A stretch of DNA of 64,000 nucleotides. Source: Aphidius gifuensis (lineage: Eukaryota; Arthropoda; Insecta; Hymenoptera; Braconidae). This document shows positions 11,622 through 24,557 of the stretch, piece by piece (positions within the stretch are counted from its first letter, which is position 1; each line of letters starts with the position of its first letter). The notes below the pieces were generated by a model, which was not told where the DNA came from, did no database searches, and saw only the letters and a list, made by a program, of their open reading frames with translations. The stretch spans positions 2,728,001 through 2,792,000 of the forward strand of contig NC_057793.1 in the NCBI RefSeq assembly GCF_014905175.1. The letters are read 5' to 3'. The position numbers and the translations under genes were made by a program.

Positions 11622-12882
11622 CTAGGAATATGGTGTTTCATGTCTGTCCAATGGTGGACAATGAAAATGACGTAGATTTCTTGGACCAACCATGCCATCT
11701 TGAAGTCTAGCACATTCTTTCATCCAGGCACCAACAGAAGCTATTTCTTCTGGTGACAAACAACCACCAATACCTATATTTAAAAACATTATCATAGTAA
11801 ATCATATTATTCTTTTAATTATCCATCATTAAAATTTATACCTGGAACATTTGGATGGCAAATTGATTCAATTCTATCATCTGAATTATCAATTTTTTTA
11901 ATACTAATCGTTTTTTTAATTTCCATATCAGATGTAGGTTTATTCAAATCATTTTCAATAACTTTAAATTGACAATTATCAATTTTTAAATCATCATTAA
12001 TATTTTCATCATTTAAAAAACATTCAACTTGATTTTTTGGTGATGTTGATGAATCATCATCCTGGCTTGTTGTTAAATTTGTATTTCTTTCAATTTTATC
12101 ATCAAATATTACTTGTGGATTTTTAATTTCTGATGTTGATTCAGATGAAAATTCCATTTTATTATCATCACCATCATCATCTGGAGTTTGTTGTCTTTTT
12201 TTTCCATCACACTGAAGTCTAGCCAAGTATCTAAATAAATTACAAATTAACAATGAATTAATTATTGACAGCAAAATTATATTATAAAAAAATTACCCAT
12301 AAATTTCCATGAATAATCCAATTGGTATCATTGATGAGCCACCATCAGGCTCAATTGTGAATAATTCACAAATCATTAACATTGTGTCATAAAGACTTGA
12401 TCCAAGAAGACCAACTGCAATTGCTAAAAATTTTTTAATCTGACATTTGTGTTGAAATTTTCCAATAATCATTATTAACTCTAAATCACGTCTGTCCAAG
12501 CATAAATCATCCCATCTTTGAATGATCGATTCAATTGAAAATATTCTATTGTAATCTTTAAAAAAATTAAATACAGTTTATTTTGAATATTAAAAATATT
12601 AAATTGTGTATTGAAATTTTTTTTACCACCAAATTGTCGTAGTAATACTTTGATAAATCCCAATGTCAATCCAGAAACAGTACCAGGTAATGGATACTCA
12701 AGCCTAGCTTTACTTGGTGGTTCAATACCTTCAGCAAGTGCTTTAAAATATGCACTTGACCATTTTAATAAATCATATGGCTGAGTTCTTATTGCTGCTT
12801 TACAAAATTGTTTTAAAATTATTGGCAATCTTGGTGGTACACTTAGTGGTCTTGAAGAATATCCAATATCCATCAAAGACAT
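11622..12882 (-). CDS. Ropn1l: Ropporin-1-like protein (RIIa docking domain, axonemal/sperm)
   Basis: Exons (transcript order) 12882-12627, 12555-12297, 12230-11842 and 11773-11622 join to 351 residues. The N-terminus is a dimerisation/docking domain of the PKA-RII type: LPIILKQFCKAAIRTQPYDLL then KWSSAYFKALAEG, the ropporin hallmark. The next exon has QRWDDLCLDRRDLELIMIIG and FLAIAVGLLGSS, matching the ropporin middle region. Exon 3 is an acidic, Ser/Asn/Asp-rich insertion of about 130 residues without recognisable domain. The last exon encodes GGCLSPEEIASVGAWMKECA. Family members are about 210-230 residues, so this one is extended. Ropporins sit in the flagellar radial spoke and sperm fibrous sheath and bind AKAP-type helices; a sperm role is inferred. 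It is head to head with ISWI. Confidence 0.85.
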
Positions 12883-13664
12883 GTTAAAATTATTTATTTA
12901 ACACAAATTAAATTTACCTATAAATTGTTCTGATTAAATGAACATAATAAAAATTGATTCAACATCAACTTGTTGGTGTATTGTTGCGACCACTTCATAG
13001 TTGTCATGACAACAACAAAAAAAAATCATAAAATTATGTCAATTTTATTGACTTTTTTATTCTTAATTGGGTCAATTTAAACAAAAATATTTATATATTT
13101 AAGTTAATTGTTTATTAAAATTTTTTTGTTGATGATATTTGTTTAAATAATTTTTTTTTTTAATTGAAAATTCAAGCTGAGCTTTTTAAATGACAAAAAA
13201 AAAAAAGGAAATTAATTATATGATTTAATGGTAATTTAGATAATTTTTTTTGTTTTTATATTTTAAATTTGAATAAATAGAGTTCATGAGCTGGGGAAAA
13301 TGGTGTGTGAGAAAAAAAAAAAAACACTATGAGAGAATTTTTTTTTTTTTTTGGGGCACGCGCCAGTCATTGTAGTGGTCGCATTTGTAAATAATTATTT
13401 GGATTTTGGAGGGATTGAAATTAAATATGGCTGCACTCATAGTGAAGCTATTGTAAATGTCAGTGCGTGGTTTGTGTGAATTGTGCATGAAAAAACAATA
13501 ATAACAAATACAAATGTTTGTTTAATAATATATAAAATACTTGATGATATTGTTTATGAAAAAATAAATACAACATTATAAATTAATTGAGTATAAACAT
13601 ATAATAAAAAATAATTATTGGAGTAAAGAACAAATTTGATTGAATAAAAAAAAAAAAAAGAAAA
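12883..13664. other. Divergent promoter region, ropporin-like / ISWI
   Basis: AT-rich, with poly-T and poly-A runs. A GC-richer island at about 13354-13385 (GGGGCACGCGCCAGTCATTG) and AATATGGCTGCACTCAT at 13424-13440 are the only promoter-like sequences. The ISWI leader then runs AT-rich to ATG 13665, preceded by AAAA. Confidence 0.45.
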
Positions 13665-16600
13665 ATGTCGAAGCCAGAAGAAGAAGCTACAACAGAAGCC
13701 GGTGGCGACAATACAAATGATAACTCAAATGAATCATCAGAAGAATCATCACGAGGTGGTGATTTTGAGACAAAAATTGAAACAGATCGTAGTAAACGTT
13801 TCGATTATTTGTTAAAACAAACTGAGATATTTTCTCATTTTATGACAAATAATCAAAAAGATAAAGCATCAAGTCCACTTAAAGTACGTCCAGGACGTCC
13901 ACGTAAACAACCAGGTGATACTGGTGGTGCTGGTAATGATGTTGGTATGACAAAAGCTGAAAAAGATGCACAAGATCATCGTCATCGTAAAACAGAACAA
14001 GAAGAAGATGAAGAATTATTAGCTGAAAGTAATACAAATGTTGCTGTTACAACACGTTTTGATGTATCACCACATTATATTAAATCAGGTGAATTACGTG
14101 ATTATCAAGTACGTGGTTTAAATTGGATGATATCATTATATGAAAATGGTATTAATGGTATACTTGCTGATGAAATGGGTCTTGGTAAAACATTACAAAC
14201 AATATCATTACTTGGTTATATGAAACATTATCGTAATATACCTGGTCCACATATTGTTATTGTACCAAAATCAACACTTGCTAATTGGATGAATGAATTT
14301 GAAAAATGGTGTCCATCAATACGTGCTGTATGTTTAATTGGTGATGCTGAATCACGTAGTACATTTATACGTGATGTTATGATGCCTGGTGAATGGGATG
14401 TATGTGTAACATCATATGAAATGGTTATTAAAGAAAAATCTGTATTTAAAAAATTTAATTGGCGTTATATGGTTATTGATGAAGCACATCGTATTAAAAA
14501 TGAAAAATCAAAATTATCAGAAATATTACGTGAATTTAAAACAGCAAATCGTTTATTATTAACTGGTACACCATTACAAAATAATCTTCATGAATTATGG
14601 TCATTATTAAATTTTTTATTACCAGATGTATTTAATAGTTCAGATGATTTTGATTCATGGTTTAATACAAATAGTTTTCTTGGTGATAATTCATTGGTTG
14701 AACGTTTACATGCTGTACTACGTCCATTTTTACTACGTAGATTAAAAGCTGAAGTTGAAAAAGCACTTAAACCTAAAAAAGAAATTAAAGTATATATTGG
14801 ATTAAGTAAAATGCAACGTGAATGGTATACAAAAGTGTTGATGAAAGATATTGATATTGTAAATGGTGCTGGTAAAATTGAAAAAATGAGATTACAAAAT
14901 ATATTAATGCAGCTACGTAAATGTTGTAATCATCCATATTTATTTGATGGTGCTGAACCAGGACCACCATATACAACTGATGAACATCTTGTTTATAATT
15001 GTGGTAAAATGGTTATTTTAGATAAGTTATTACCAAAATTACAACAACAAGAATCACGTGTATTGGTATTTAGTCAAATGACTAGAATGTTAGATATACT
15101 TGAGGATTATTGTCATTGGAGAAATTTTCAATATTGTAGATTAGATGGTAATACTGCACATGAAGATCGTCAACGTCAAATTAATGAATATAATGCACCA
15201 AATTCAGAAAAATTTTTATTTATGTTATCAACAAGAGCTGGTGGTCTTGGTATTAATTTAGCAACAGCTGATGTTGTTATTATATTTGATTCTGATTGGA
15301 ATCCACAAATGGATTTACAAGCTATGGATAGAGCACATAGAATTGGACAAAAAAAACAAGTTAGAGTATTTCGTTTTATTACAGAAAATACTGTTGAAGA
15401 AAAAATTGTTGAAAGAGCTGAAGTTAAATTACGTCTTGATAAATTAGTTATACAACAAGGTAGACTTGTTGATGCTAAACAACAAGCACTTAATAAAGAT
15501 GAAATGTTAAATATGATAAGACATGGTGCTAATGAAGTATTTGCATCAAAAGATTCAGCAATAACTGATGAAGATATTGATACAATATTACAAAAAGGAG
15601 AAAATAAAACTGAAGAAATGAAACAAAAACTTGAAACATTAGGTGAAAGTTCATTGAGAAATTTTACTGTTGATGCACCAAATGATTCTGTATATCAATT
15701 TGAAGGTGAAGATTATCGTGAAAAACAAAAAATACTTGGTATTGGTAATTGGATTGAACCACCTAAAAGAGAAAGAAAAGCAAATTATGCTGTTGATGCA
15801 TATTTTCGTGAAGCATTAAGAGTTACAGAACCAAAAGCACCAAAAGCACCACGTCCACCAAAACAACCAATTGTACAAGATTTTCAATTTTTTCCACCAA
15901 GATTATTTGAACTTCTTGATCAAGAAATTTATTATTTCAGGTAAATTTTAATAATTTTTAATTTAAATTTTTTAATATATTAATATTAATGTAATTTTTA
16001 TTTCATTACAGACAAACTGTTGGTTATAAAGTACCAAAAAATCCAGAATTAGGATCAGATGCAACAAGAGTACAAAAAGAAGAACAACGTAAAATTGATG
16101 ATGCACAACCATTATCTGATGATGAAATAATTGAAAAAGAAAAATTATTAACTCAAGGCTTTACAAATTGGACAAAACGTGATTTTAATCAATTTATAAA
16201 AGCAAATGAAAAATATGGACGTGATGATATTGAAAATATTGCAAAGGAAGTTGAAGGTAAATCACCAGATGAAGTTATGGAATATTCAGCAGTATTTTGG
16301 GAAAGATGTCATGAATTACAAGATATTGATCGTGTTATGGCACAAATTGAACGTGGTGAAGCTAAAATACAAAGACGTGCTGGTATTAAAAAAGCACTTG
16401 ATGCTAAAATGGCTAGATATCGTGCACCATTTCATCAATTACGTATTGCATATGGTACAAATAAAGGTAAAAATTATACTGAAGAAGAAGATCGTTTTCT
16501 TGTTTGTATGTTACATAAATTGGGTTTTGATAAAGAAAATGTTTATGAAGAATTACGTGCAACTGTTAGATCAGCACCACAATTTAGATTTGATTGGTTT

Positions 16601-16804
16601 GTTAAAAGTCGTACTGCATTGGAATTACAACGACGATGTAATACATTGATAACACTTATTGAAAGAGAAAATCAAGAACTTGAAGAAAGAGAAAGACAAG
16701 AAAGAAGAAAAAAAGGTGGTAATGTTGCAACTAAACCAACTGGTAAAAGGAAGTCGGAAAATCTTCCAGCACCACAAGATAAACCCAAAAAAAGGAAGAA
16801 ATAA
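13665..16804 (+). CDS. Iswi: ISWI chromatin-remodelling ATPase
   Basis: Only two exons, 13665-15940 and 16012-16804, give 1022 residues, matching Drosophila ISWI (about 1027). Residues about 1-140 are the acidic N-terminus with AutoN-like basic stretch. The SNF2 ATPase follows: Walker A DEMGLGKT near residue 168, DEAH box VIDEAHRIKNE near 270, then TGTPLQNNLHELWSLLNFLLP, the C-lobe LVFSQMTRMLDILEDY and DRAHRIGQKKQVRV. The C-terminus carries HAND (FQFFPPRLFELLDQEIYYFR, split by the intron), SANT (GFTNWTKRDFNQFIKANEKY) and SLIDE (APFHQLRIAYGTNKGKNYTE), ending in the basic tail KPKKRKK. It slides and spaces nucleosomes as the motor of NURF, ACF and CHRAC in the nucleus. The first exon of 2.3 kb uninterrupted coding is unusual. 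Confidence 0.98.
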
Positions 16805-19800
16805 AATAACCATTCAATCATCATCCATATCTTTATCATCATTTCTTTTTTTTTTTTTTTGTAAAATCAATAAACCCACAAAAGAACTGACATTGTTTTT
16901 TTTTTTTGTTTTTTCCTTTTTTTAAAAAATTAAATTTATATATTTTCTCTTTTTTTTTACCCAAATAAAAATTTTGAAATTTAATAAATCAATAAATAGA
17001 CAATGTTCAATGAAATTTTCAATAAAAGCTTTGTTTTTTTTTTTTTATCGAAATATATCAATGGTACTATGGATTTATAGAAAAAAAAAAAAAAAAAAAA
17101 TTACACAACTCTGAAAACCCTTTTTTTTTTTTTTCTTTTAAAAATTAACTAAATTAAAATTTGTGTGTGCTTAGGTATTATTTAACTGAGATAAATGACA
17201 TTTTTGAAATTTCGATAATGTAAGATTATTATTTTTTCATTAAAATTTTATGCTAATGAAAGATAATAAATTAAGATGTAATAATTAAATAATAATAAAA
17301 AAAATTACGACATTTATGTAATTGCATATTTTTTTTCTTTTAGAAAAAAATATAATTTGATATAATTACTGTTCATTTTAATAACTATATATACTGAAAT
17401 AAATAATACTTAAATTTTTATATTTTTAAAATTTTTATTTTTTAATTTCACTGGTTTTTTTTTGACTACATAAAGTGTTATAATAATCATACGAGTACGT
17501 GATGCAAATACTGCCAGGCAGTTTGATTGAGATTCATCATCGAAAAAGAAGAAAAGAAAATTACAATTTAACTTTCATTTTTTTCATTTGTCTTTTTTTT
17601 TTTTTTGTGGTATTCTTGATAATTATTAATCAATCACATAGATAATAATAAATTTTTTAAATGATTTTCGTTAAACTTTTGTTGTTTGTTTTTTTTTTTA
17701 ATTTTGTTTTTCATTGCTTATTCCTATGACAAGGACCTGCCCACATGAACATCTAAATTATTATTTATTTATATTTTAAAGAATATCACTCTGCTCACTA
17801 CATTTTTATGAAGACTTCTAAAATTTTTATTAATATTTATTTTATCATAAATTACACACTAAACACTCGGCGAATGCCTTTAAATATTATTTTATTTTTT
17901 TACTTTTTCATTTTGAATTTTATCATTTATCCATGTAATAAGTAATATATATTTATATATATATATTTTTTTTTTTTTTCAGACAGAAAGTACTTAATCT
18001 ATTGTCACATATAATAATTAGCTTATAAACTAATACAAATATTTTTATAAAATTTCATAATGAAAGATTAAAACATATGTAAATGAGAAATTAAATTTTT
18101 TTTTTTTTCCATGTTTCAGTCGACTGTGTAGTAAGTTTATAAAATAAAAAAAAAAATTAAAAGTTAAATTAATAATAACTTAAAAGCTATAATGTAGTAC
18201 TTGTGATAATTTTATTAATACTGGTATTCAACATGACCCAATACAGCCAAGTGATTGTGTCGAATTTTGAAATTAAAAAAAAATTATTCGAATAATTTTT
18301 TTAAAGCAGTTTTTTTACATGAAATAAACAAATGATTTTTAATTTAAAGCTGCTTTATAATATTATTAATTTAGAAAATAAAATTAATTCATTTTAAAAA
18401 CTTTCAATTGGAAAAGTTTGTTGATTAATATTGCAAGGCTAATTTTATCGTGAAATTTATAAAAAAACTTTTCAACTGTTTTTTGTTTATCATGTTTACT
18501 GAACAATAAATTTGATAATATCATTTGCAGATATTAAACAACTAAATAATAATTAAAAGAAAATATATAAAATTAATTTATCAATTAAATTTTTTGTAAT
18601 GTATAAATTAAAAATTAACTTTTCATATTGTATGAAAATTATAAAAATTATGTTTGACTTTTGTGTTTTTTTTACATGGAAAATTAATCTTAAATGCCAT
18701 TTTTTTGTTTTTTTTTTGATTATTATCATTAACGTTGCTCATATTTTGTCATTAAATTTTATGAAATTTAATTTAATTTGAAACGAATTTTAAAATATTT
18801 TTCTTGTGAAAATAAATTTGTCAAGAGTTAAATTTTACAAATTTCAAATAAATAATCATGAAAATAAATTTTAATAATTGTTAAATAATTATTTTTATAT
18901 ATTATTTAATTAATGTAATTTTATATTTGAAAAATTTAACTTTTCGAAATTTAATTCAAAGAAAAATTCGCTTTTAATTTAATTTTTTATAATTTTTACA
19001 TAAAAAAATTTAGGGTATATTTATAACAGTGCAGTGATTTACTTTGTCGTAATATATTTTTTTTTTCTACAATGAAAAATCATCGGTACACTGTAATAAA
19101 TATAAGTTTTTTTTTTTTTTTACTATCAATAAAATTCAAAGAACATTTTTTATATACTTTCCATCAATTTATTTTAATATCAAAAATGGAATAATGTACT
19201 TGAATTTTACTATGTAATCCCTAAATTTCAAGAGTAAAATTTATAAAAAATTTCATTCTATTTACGATGAAAATACTTAAACGGTAATTTTATGCAGACT
19301 TTATTTATATTATTATTATTATTACGATAATTATTAGTATTTTTATTTGTTGCTCGAGACTAATGAGTTATTAATCGAGTTGTTGGTTATTACTATAAAA
19401 CACTGAGTAGTTTTATTATTTTTTTTTTCATATAAGTATATCACTCTCTTCACTTGAATTTAAATAAAAATGTTAAGAAAAATTAAAATCCCTGTGGAGA
19501 CATTTTGAAGTTAATTAAAAAATGATAAAAATTGAGAAAAAAAAAATATTTATAAAAATAAAAATCAGTCAAGAGTTTGGTTTAATTATTAAATAATTAT
19601 TTTAAAATAACAGTCGAATTATTAATTTTTTTTCTCGAAAATTTATCATTGTAATTTATTTCGATTCGAAATTTATCACACGAATTTTTTTCTAATTAAT
19701 TTTCGACGCTTTGGAATTTTAAAAAAAAACATACTCTAGCAAAAAAAATTAGAAATTTGTACGCGAGAAAATGTTGTCAAAAAATAAAATCAAAAAACAT

Positions 19801-20372
19801 TAAAAATTGCAATTTTTTTTTTGTTTTTTCTTGTTTTTTTTTTTTGGTAAATAAAAAAAATTCATTGAATGAATTTAAAAAATATATAAATTACTTTGTT
19901 TTTTTTTAGATTCAAACGTAATATTTAATTTTATAAATTATTTGTCAATTGATTTCTATGTAATTGTTACAAAATTTCGTAGAAAATTTTCGTAACAAAA
20001 CAATGAAAAAAATCAATAAACAAAATAACGATAAAAAAAAATAAAAACATGAATCTGAGCAAGTCATTTAGAAACGAGCATTATCACTGACCTGGATCAT
20101 AATACAACAATCCAATAATCCATCATTGCTCATTGAATTTTAAAATCCATAAAGAAAAAAATAATAAATAATTATAATTTATTTCTTTTTTTTGCATGGA
20201 TTTATCATCACAATATTGTGATGATACGTTATTGTTTTATAAACTCGAACCAATAAGGATCAAAATTATAAATGATATATCAAGACAACATTATCTCTTT
20301 GTAATGAAAATAATAATAAAATCATATATGCCTCCAAGGGGGTGGATCAGGTGGTGGAGGCATGATAAATAG
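16805..20372. other. Long AT-rich spacer: ISWI 3' region to CUEDC2 3' end
   Basis: About 3.6 kb between two convergent genes. It is full of A and T runs and short chance frames with no conserved protein. Probable ISWI polyadenylation words (AATAAA) lie near 16866, 16984 and 17022. A near-complementary hairpin occupies 19016-19104 (listed). A perfect 24-bp palindrome centred on CAATATTG spans 20203-20226. The short palindrome ACTGCCAGGCAGT is at about 17511-17523. No other feature is supported. Confidence 0.5.
19016..19104. ncRNA. Candidate stem-loop RNA in the ISWI-CUEDC2 spacer
   Basis: TATATTTATAACAGTG (19016-19031, approximately) pairs with CACTGTAATAAATATA (about 19089-19104) with one mismatch. 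Pairing appears to continue inward (CAGTGATTTACTTTGT with ACAATGAAAAATCATCGG, with bulges). The loop is T-rich. The size, about 89 nt, would fit a microRNA precursor. The background is AT-rich, so chance pairing is possible. Confidence 0.3.
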
Positions 20373-21484
20373 TTACGGTCGGCACTGATTACGTTTTTTA
20401 CTACCCTCATTTCCATCTTCATCATCTCCATTACGTCTTATTTCAGTAAATCTTTCACCTTTCATACTAACTATTTTATTATCAAGATAACGTACCAATT
20501 TTTTAGGCTCACGTTTTGGTGTTACTGGACGATGTTCACGTGAATCATCATCACGATCAACATAACTATAACGTGCAATAATACGTGATTTTAATTCTTC
20601 ATCATTAACAGCTTTTGTACGACGATTTGGCTGTAATAAATTTATTTAATTACATAACTATTTTGTTTATTTAATTGATTTAAAATTAAATTTATAATAT
20701 TAATATTTTACCGTTAAATATGTCAAATTGCTTGTTATACTTTGACCAGCTTCTTGTCTATGAAGTGCAAGTTGTGCAGCTTTAGCAACATCACCATCAG
20801 CAATTGCTAAACAATGTTGTATTTCAGCAGCAGTTGCTTCAGGAAACATTTCTTGTAGTACTTCCATTTGTTGCCATGATGTTTCTTGTTGCTTTATTAT
20901 TTAAATATTTATATTAATTAAAAATAAAAATAATATATTTTTTTTAATATAATAAATTACCTCGGGAAAATATTCACCACTTGAATCACTACCAGGATCA
21001 CTTGTTTCTGATAAATGATGTACTCTAATACGTTGTGTATCTGGTGGTAATAATGCACTCAAACTTAAATGACTTAGTGGATCATAAGGTTCACAATTAT
21101 TTGACCCTTTACTGCCTTGACGAAGATTACTCTCAATTTCAATGAGCCATTTTGATACATCATCTTTGTCAATTGTTGAAAATTCTGGTAGACAAGCTGA
21201 TACCATTTCACAAAGACCCTCTACATCAAGTTCTTCCTCCATTGCACTTTCTTCTACCATGCTTACGACATAGCTCAATACAATATCATCAATCAAACTA
21301 TTTAAATAAACAAATTTTATTATTGTAATTAATTTAGAGTATGTTTTTTTTTTTTAATGATATATTTTCAAGTAATAATAATATTTAATGAATACCTCAA
21401 CTGGGCAGTTGGTACTTGCTTCCTGACAAAATTAAAAAGAGATTTTTTCACAAGTTCCTCTTTTTCGTCCATTGTTTGTTGCAT
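20373..21484 (-). CDS. Cuedc2: CUE domain-containing protein 2
   Basis: Exons (transcript order) 21484-21396, 21297-20961, 20891-20712 and 20630-20373 join to 287 residues, the same length as human CUEDC2. The N-terminal half (SLIDDIVLSYVVSMVEE...LCEMVSACLPEF) matches the conserved N-terminal region. The CUE domain is QQMEVLQEMFPEATAAEIQHC with LAIADGDVAKAA, binding ubiquitin. The C-terminal signature VTPKREPKKLVRYLDNKIVS followed by KGERF is nearly identical to the vertebrate [22 protein letters not shown]. In mammals it regulates IKK, the APC/C and steroid-receptor turnover; the insect role is not established. The ATG used lies one base after a splice acceptor (TTCAG|G), so a 5' non-coding exon lies further right. 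A second ATG four codons in is also possible. Confidence 0.93.
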
Positions 21485-23189
21485 CCTGAACGGAAATTGA
21501 AATAAAAAACAAAAAACAACAACGTTTATTATATTCACTTGTATGCTCAACAAACGAAAAAAAAAAAAGAAATAATTTATAATGAAATACAAGACCAACG
21601 ATGTTTAAAACAATAAAATAAAATTAATTTTTAAAAATTACAAACAATATTGTGATGCAATCTCCATTTGCCAAAAAAAAAAAAAGAAAAAAACATTTAT
21701 TAAAATAAATAAAATCAAACAACTTGTTTTACATAAAAAAAAAAATAAAATAAATTTTAAATAAAAGAACAATTTTTTTTTTTGATTATTATTATTATAT
21801 TTTTATTAAAAGATTGATTTTTTAAATATAAAAAAACCGAAAACACCTTACAATAAATAAAATTTATAAATAAAAATTGAAAAATCATATTAAATCATTT
21901 TTTAAACAATTAATTTTACACAAATAACAATAAAGCTTTTACAATAAATAAATAAATACCTATAAAAAAAAAAACTATACTAAAATAAAAAAAAAAAAAA
22001 AGAGTAATATAATTTACCCTTATTTAAATTGTGATTGAATTAATCTACTCTAGGTTATGTTTAAATTATAAATAAATTAAATAAATAAACCTACTTTTAA
22101 ATATTAATTGTCTTTATTGACATTCGATTTATTTGTCTATTTTTGATGATGCAGAATTTTTTATTATGCTTCTTTGTATACATACACACACAAAACCAAA
22201 ACAAAAAAAAAATCCAGAGAGAGAGAGGCAAATTTGACAGGTCAATGGTGGCGGTGTCTAAAGAGGGGTGGGAGATATAAAAATATATTTTTTTTTTTGC
22301 GATTGAAGCGCTGGTTGTTGATGGTGGTGGCCCCACAAACGATAGATAAATTGATAAGAGCCAAAAGGGGGTGAAAGGGGGTAGTTATTCTTGCCTACAG
22401 CGTCCTAGTTATTAGAGGATTGTAGAGGATGTACCAAGCTGTATCAAGGGTGGCTCAGGGTGGTTCACCCGGTTCACCTAGCTCCCCCTCCTACACTCCT
22501 TAATTAATCAATAAATCCTAATAACTATTTTATTATTTATACAGATATTTATTTTTACATTTTATTCCATAAATACATCAAGATAAATTTTATTTATAGG
22601 TATAATTTTTTTTTCCCATTTATTATTTTCGTTGATATTCATTTTATTTTATTTTTTTTATTTGACAATTAATTATTTCTAATAATAATACAAATAAAAT
22701 AATAGTATATTATTATAAAATTTATTTGTTTATATTTTTTTTGTTTTTTGTGATGAAAAATAGTTGATTATCTTGATATAATAATTTTTTTTTTTGAATG
22801 TAAATACATGGATTTTTTTTTTGTTTAATATTGAATTGATTAATTCACACATAAATGCAGTTAACAATAATAATCAAAATTATAAATAATAAAAATAATT
22901 ATATTATTAATATAAAAAACAAAAAAAATAAAATAATAACAATTGGTCATGGATTATGATAGAGTTTGTTTTATCATGAAAAAAAAATAAAAATAAACAA
23001 ACTGGACTAGATAAAATAATTTTAGTTGATAAAATTATAATAATTAATAATATTAACATATGTAAATATATTTGGTTTGAGTATTGTTATTAAAAAAAAA
23101 TTTTACTTTTAAAAAAGAAAAAAAATTTAAATGATAGAAAAATGGGTTTGTACCTCATGGTAATAGCTCAACAAATTAATAAATTAATT
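21485..23189. other. CUEDC2 leader/promoter region and 3' region of the BED-BTB gene
   Basis: The part at about 22200-22500 is G-rich compared with its surroundings (GGTGGCGGTG, AAAGGGGGTGAAAGGGGG, GTTCACCCGGTTCACC) and probably holds the CUEDC2 promoter and 5' exon. From 22500 to 23189 the DNA is AT-rich, consistent with the 3' UTR of the leftward BED-BTB gene. No coding frame is supported. Confidence 0.45.
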
Positions 23190-24483
23190 TTATGTAACAT
23201 TTTCTTGTTTACAAATATTTTTTCTATCATCAACAATAGATTTGACATTTTCATCATCATCTTCATCATCATCACCATAGTTATCATCATTATAAATTGT
23301 ATTTATTTCATTATCTTTTTGAGTATCATCAATAATACTTTGTTGTTGTTCTAAAAAATCAGTTGGTACAAATTCCATTTGATCATCATTATTAATATCT
23401 GGTGGATTTGGCAATTCATGATAATCAATATTATCATCATTAAGTTCACTCTGATAATTATCAACATGATTCATTGTTTCTAAATTTTTATAATTTCTTT
23501 GAATATTTTTACAATCAACATTGTCATTTTCATTATCATCATAGTCATCATCATAATCATCATCTTCATCATTATAATTATCATCATGATATTTATCTAT
23601 TTGATGAATGTCATTTGGACTCAGTGGAATATCAAGTGGTTCAGTTTTAATAACTGGTGATTTTGATTTTAATATTGATGAACGTCTTATACGAATTTTT
23701 GATGAGACACGTGGTGATTCAGTTGATTCATTTGGTATTTTTGTCATTTTTGGAAGAGCTGGTAATGTTGTATCAATTTTTTTTTGTTTTATATCTTTGG
23801 TATGAATATTTTTATGTACATGTTTTGGCATTGAATTTGTTGATTTTTGATTCTATAAATTATAACAAATAAAAAAACATTAAATTAAATTTGTTTATTA
23901 AAAATATTAATGCTAATTATTATTACCTGAAGATTTGGCTCAGCTAAACCTTTAACTTGTAGTGCCTCAGCAGCATTTAATAACTCTGGTAATTTATCAT
24001 GTGATACATTAACTTCACCTCTGTACATAAAATTAACAAGTGCTTCAACTTCCCAATATTTAAGATCTTTCATAAGTATTATTGGATGTTGACATGGATT
24101 ATCACGTAATAAATCAGCAAGATAATCACTACAAGATGATAATATCATTTTATGACATTTTATTGAACGACCCTCACAAGCAAGTGTAACATCAACAAAT
24201 TGTTCGGTATCAAGAAGTGATGGAAAACTTGTTTGCATATTACTGTGATAACTGTTCCATCTTAAACAAACCTGCAATCCAAAGTACAAATAAAAAATAC
24301 ATGCTTAAATTGAAAATTAAAGCTTGATAAGCTAAAACAAACCTCAGTTGATTGTTGAGGATGTGGAATAGGTGATGGTAAACTACTTGGTGATTGTATT
24401 TGTTGCATTTTAATTATTGGCGGTGATATTTCGTTAATTTGTTTGGAAACATTATTTTTTTCTTGTTGTTGTCGTTGTTGTTT

Positions 24484-24557
<74 letters not shown>

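Noticed and set aside
18599..18781. 60-codon hydrophobic plus-strand frame in the ISWI-CUEDC2 spacer
   Set aside because: Phe/Ile/Lys/Asn composition typical of random AT-rich DNA, with no homology or signals.
20203..20226. Perfect 24-bp palindrome downstream of CUEDC2
   Set aside because: Striking, but AT-rich and isolated with no neighbouring signal; palindromes of ATCATCA type are likely by chance among local ATC repeats.
22097..22374. Short frames on both strands near 22.2 kb
   Set aside because: The G-rich promoter-like stretch and A-runs produce them; no conserved motif.
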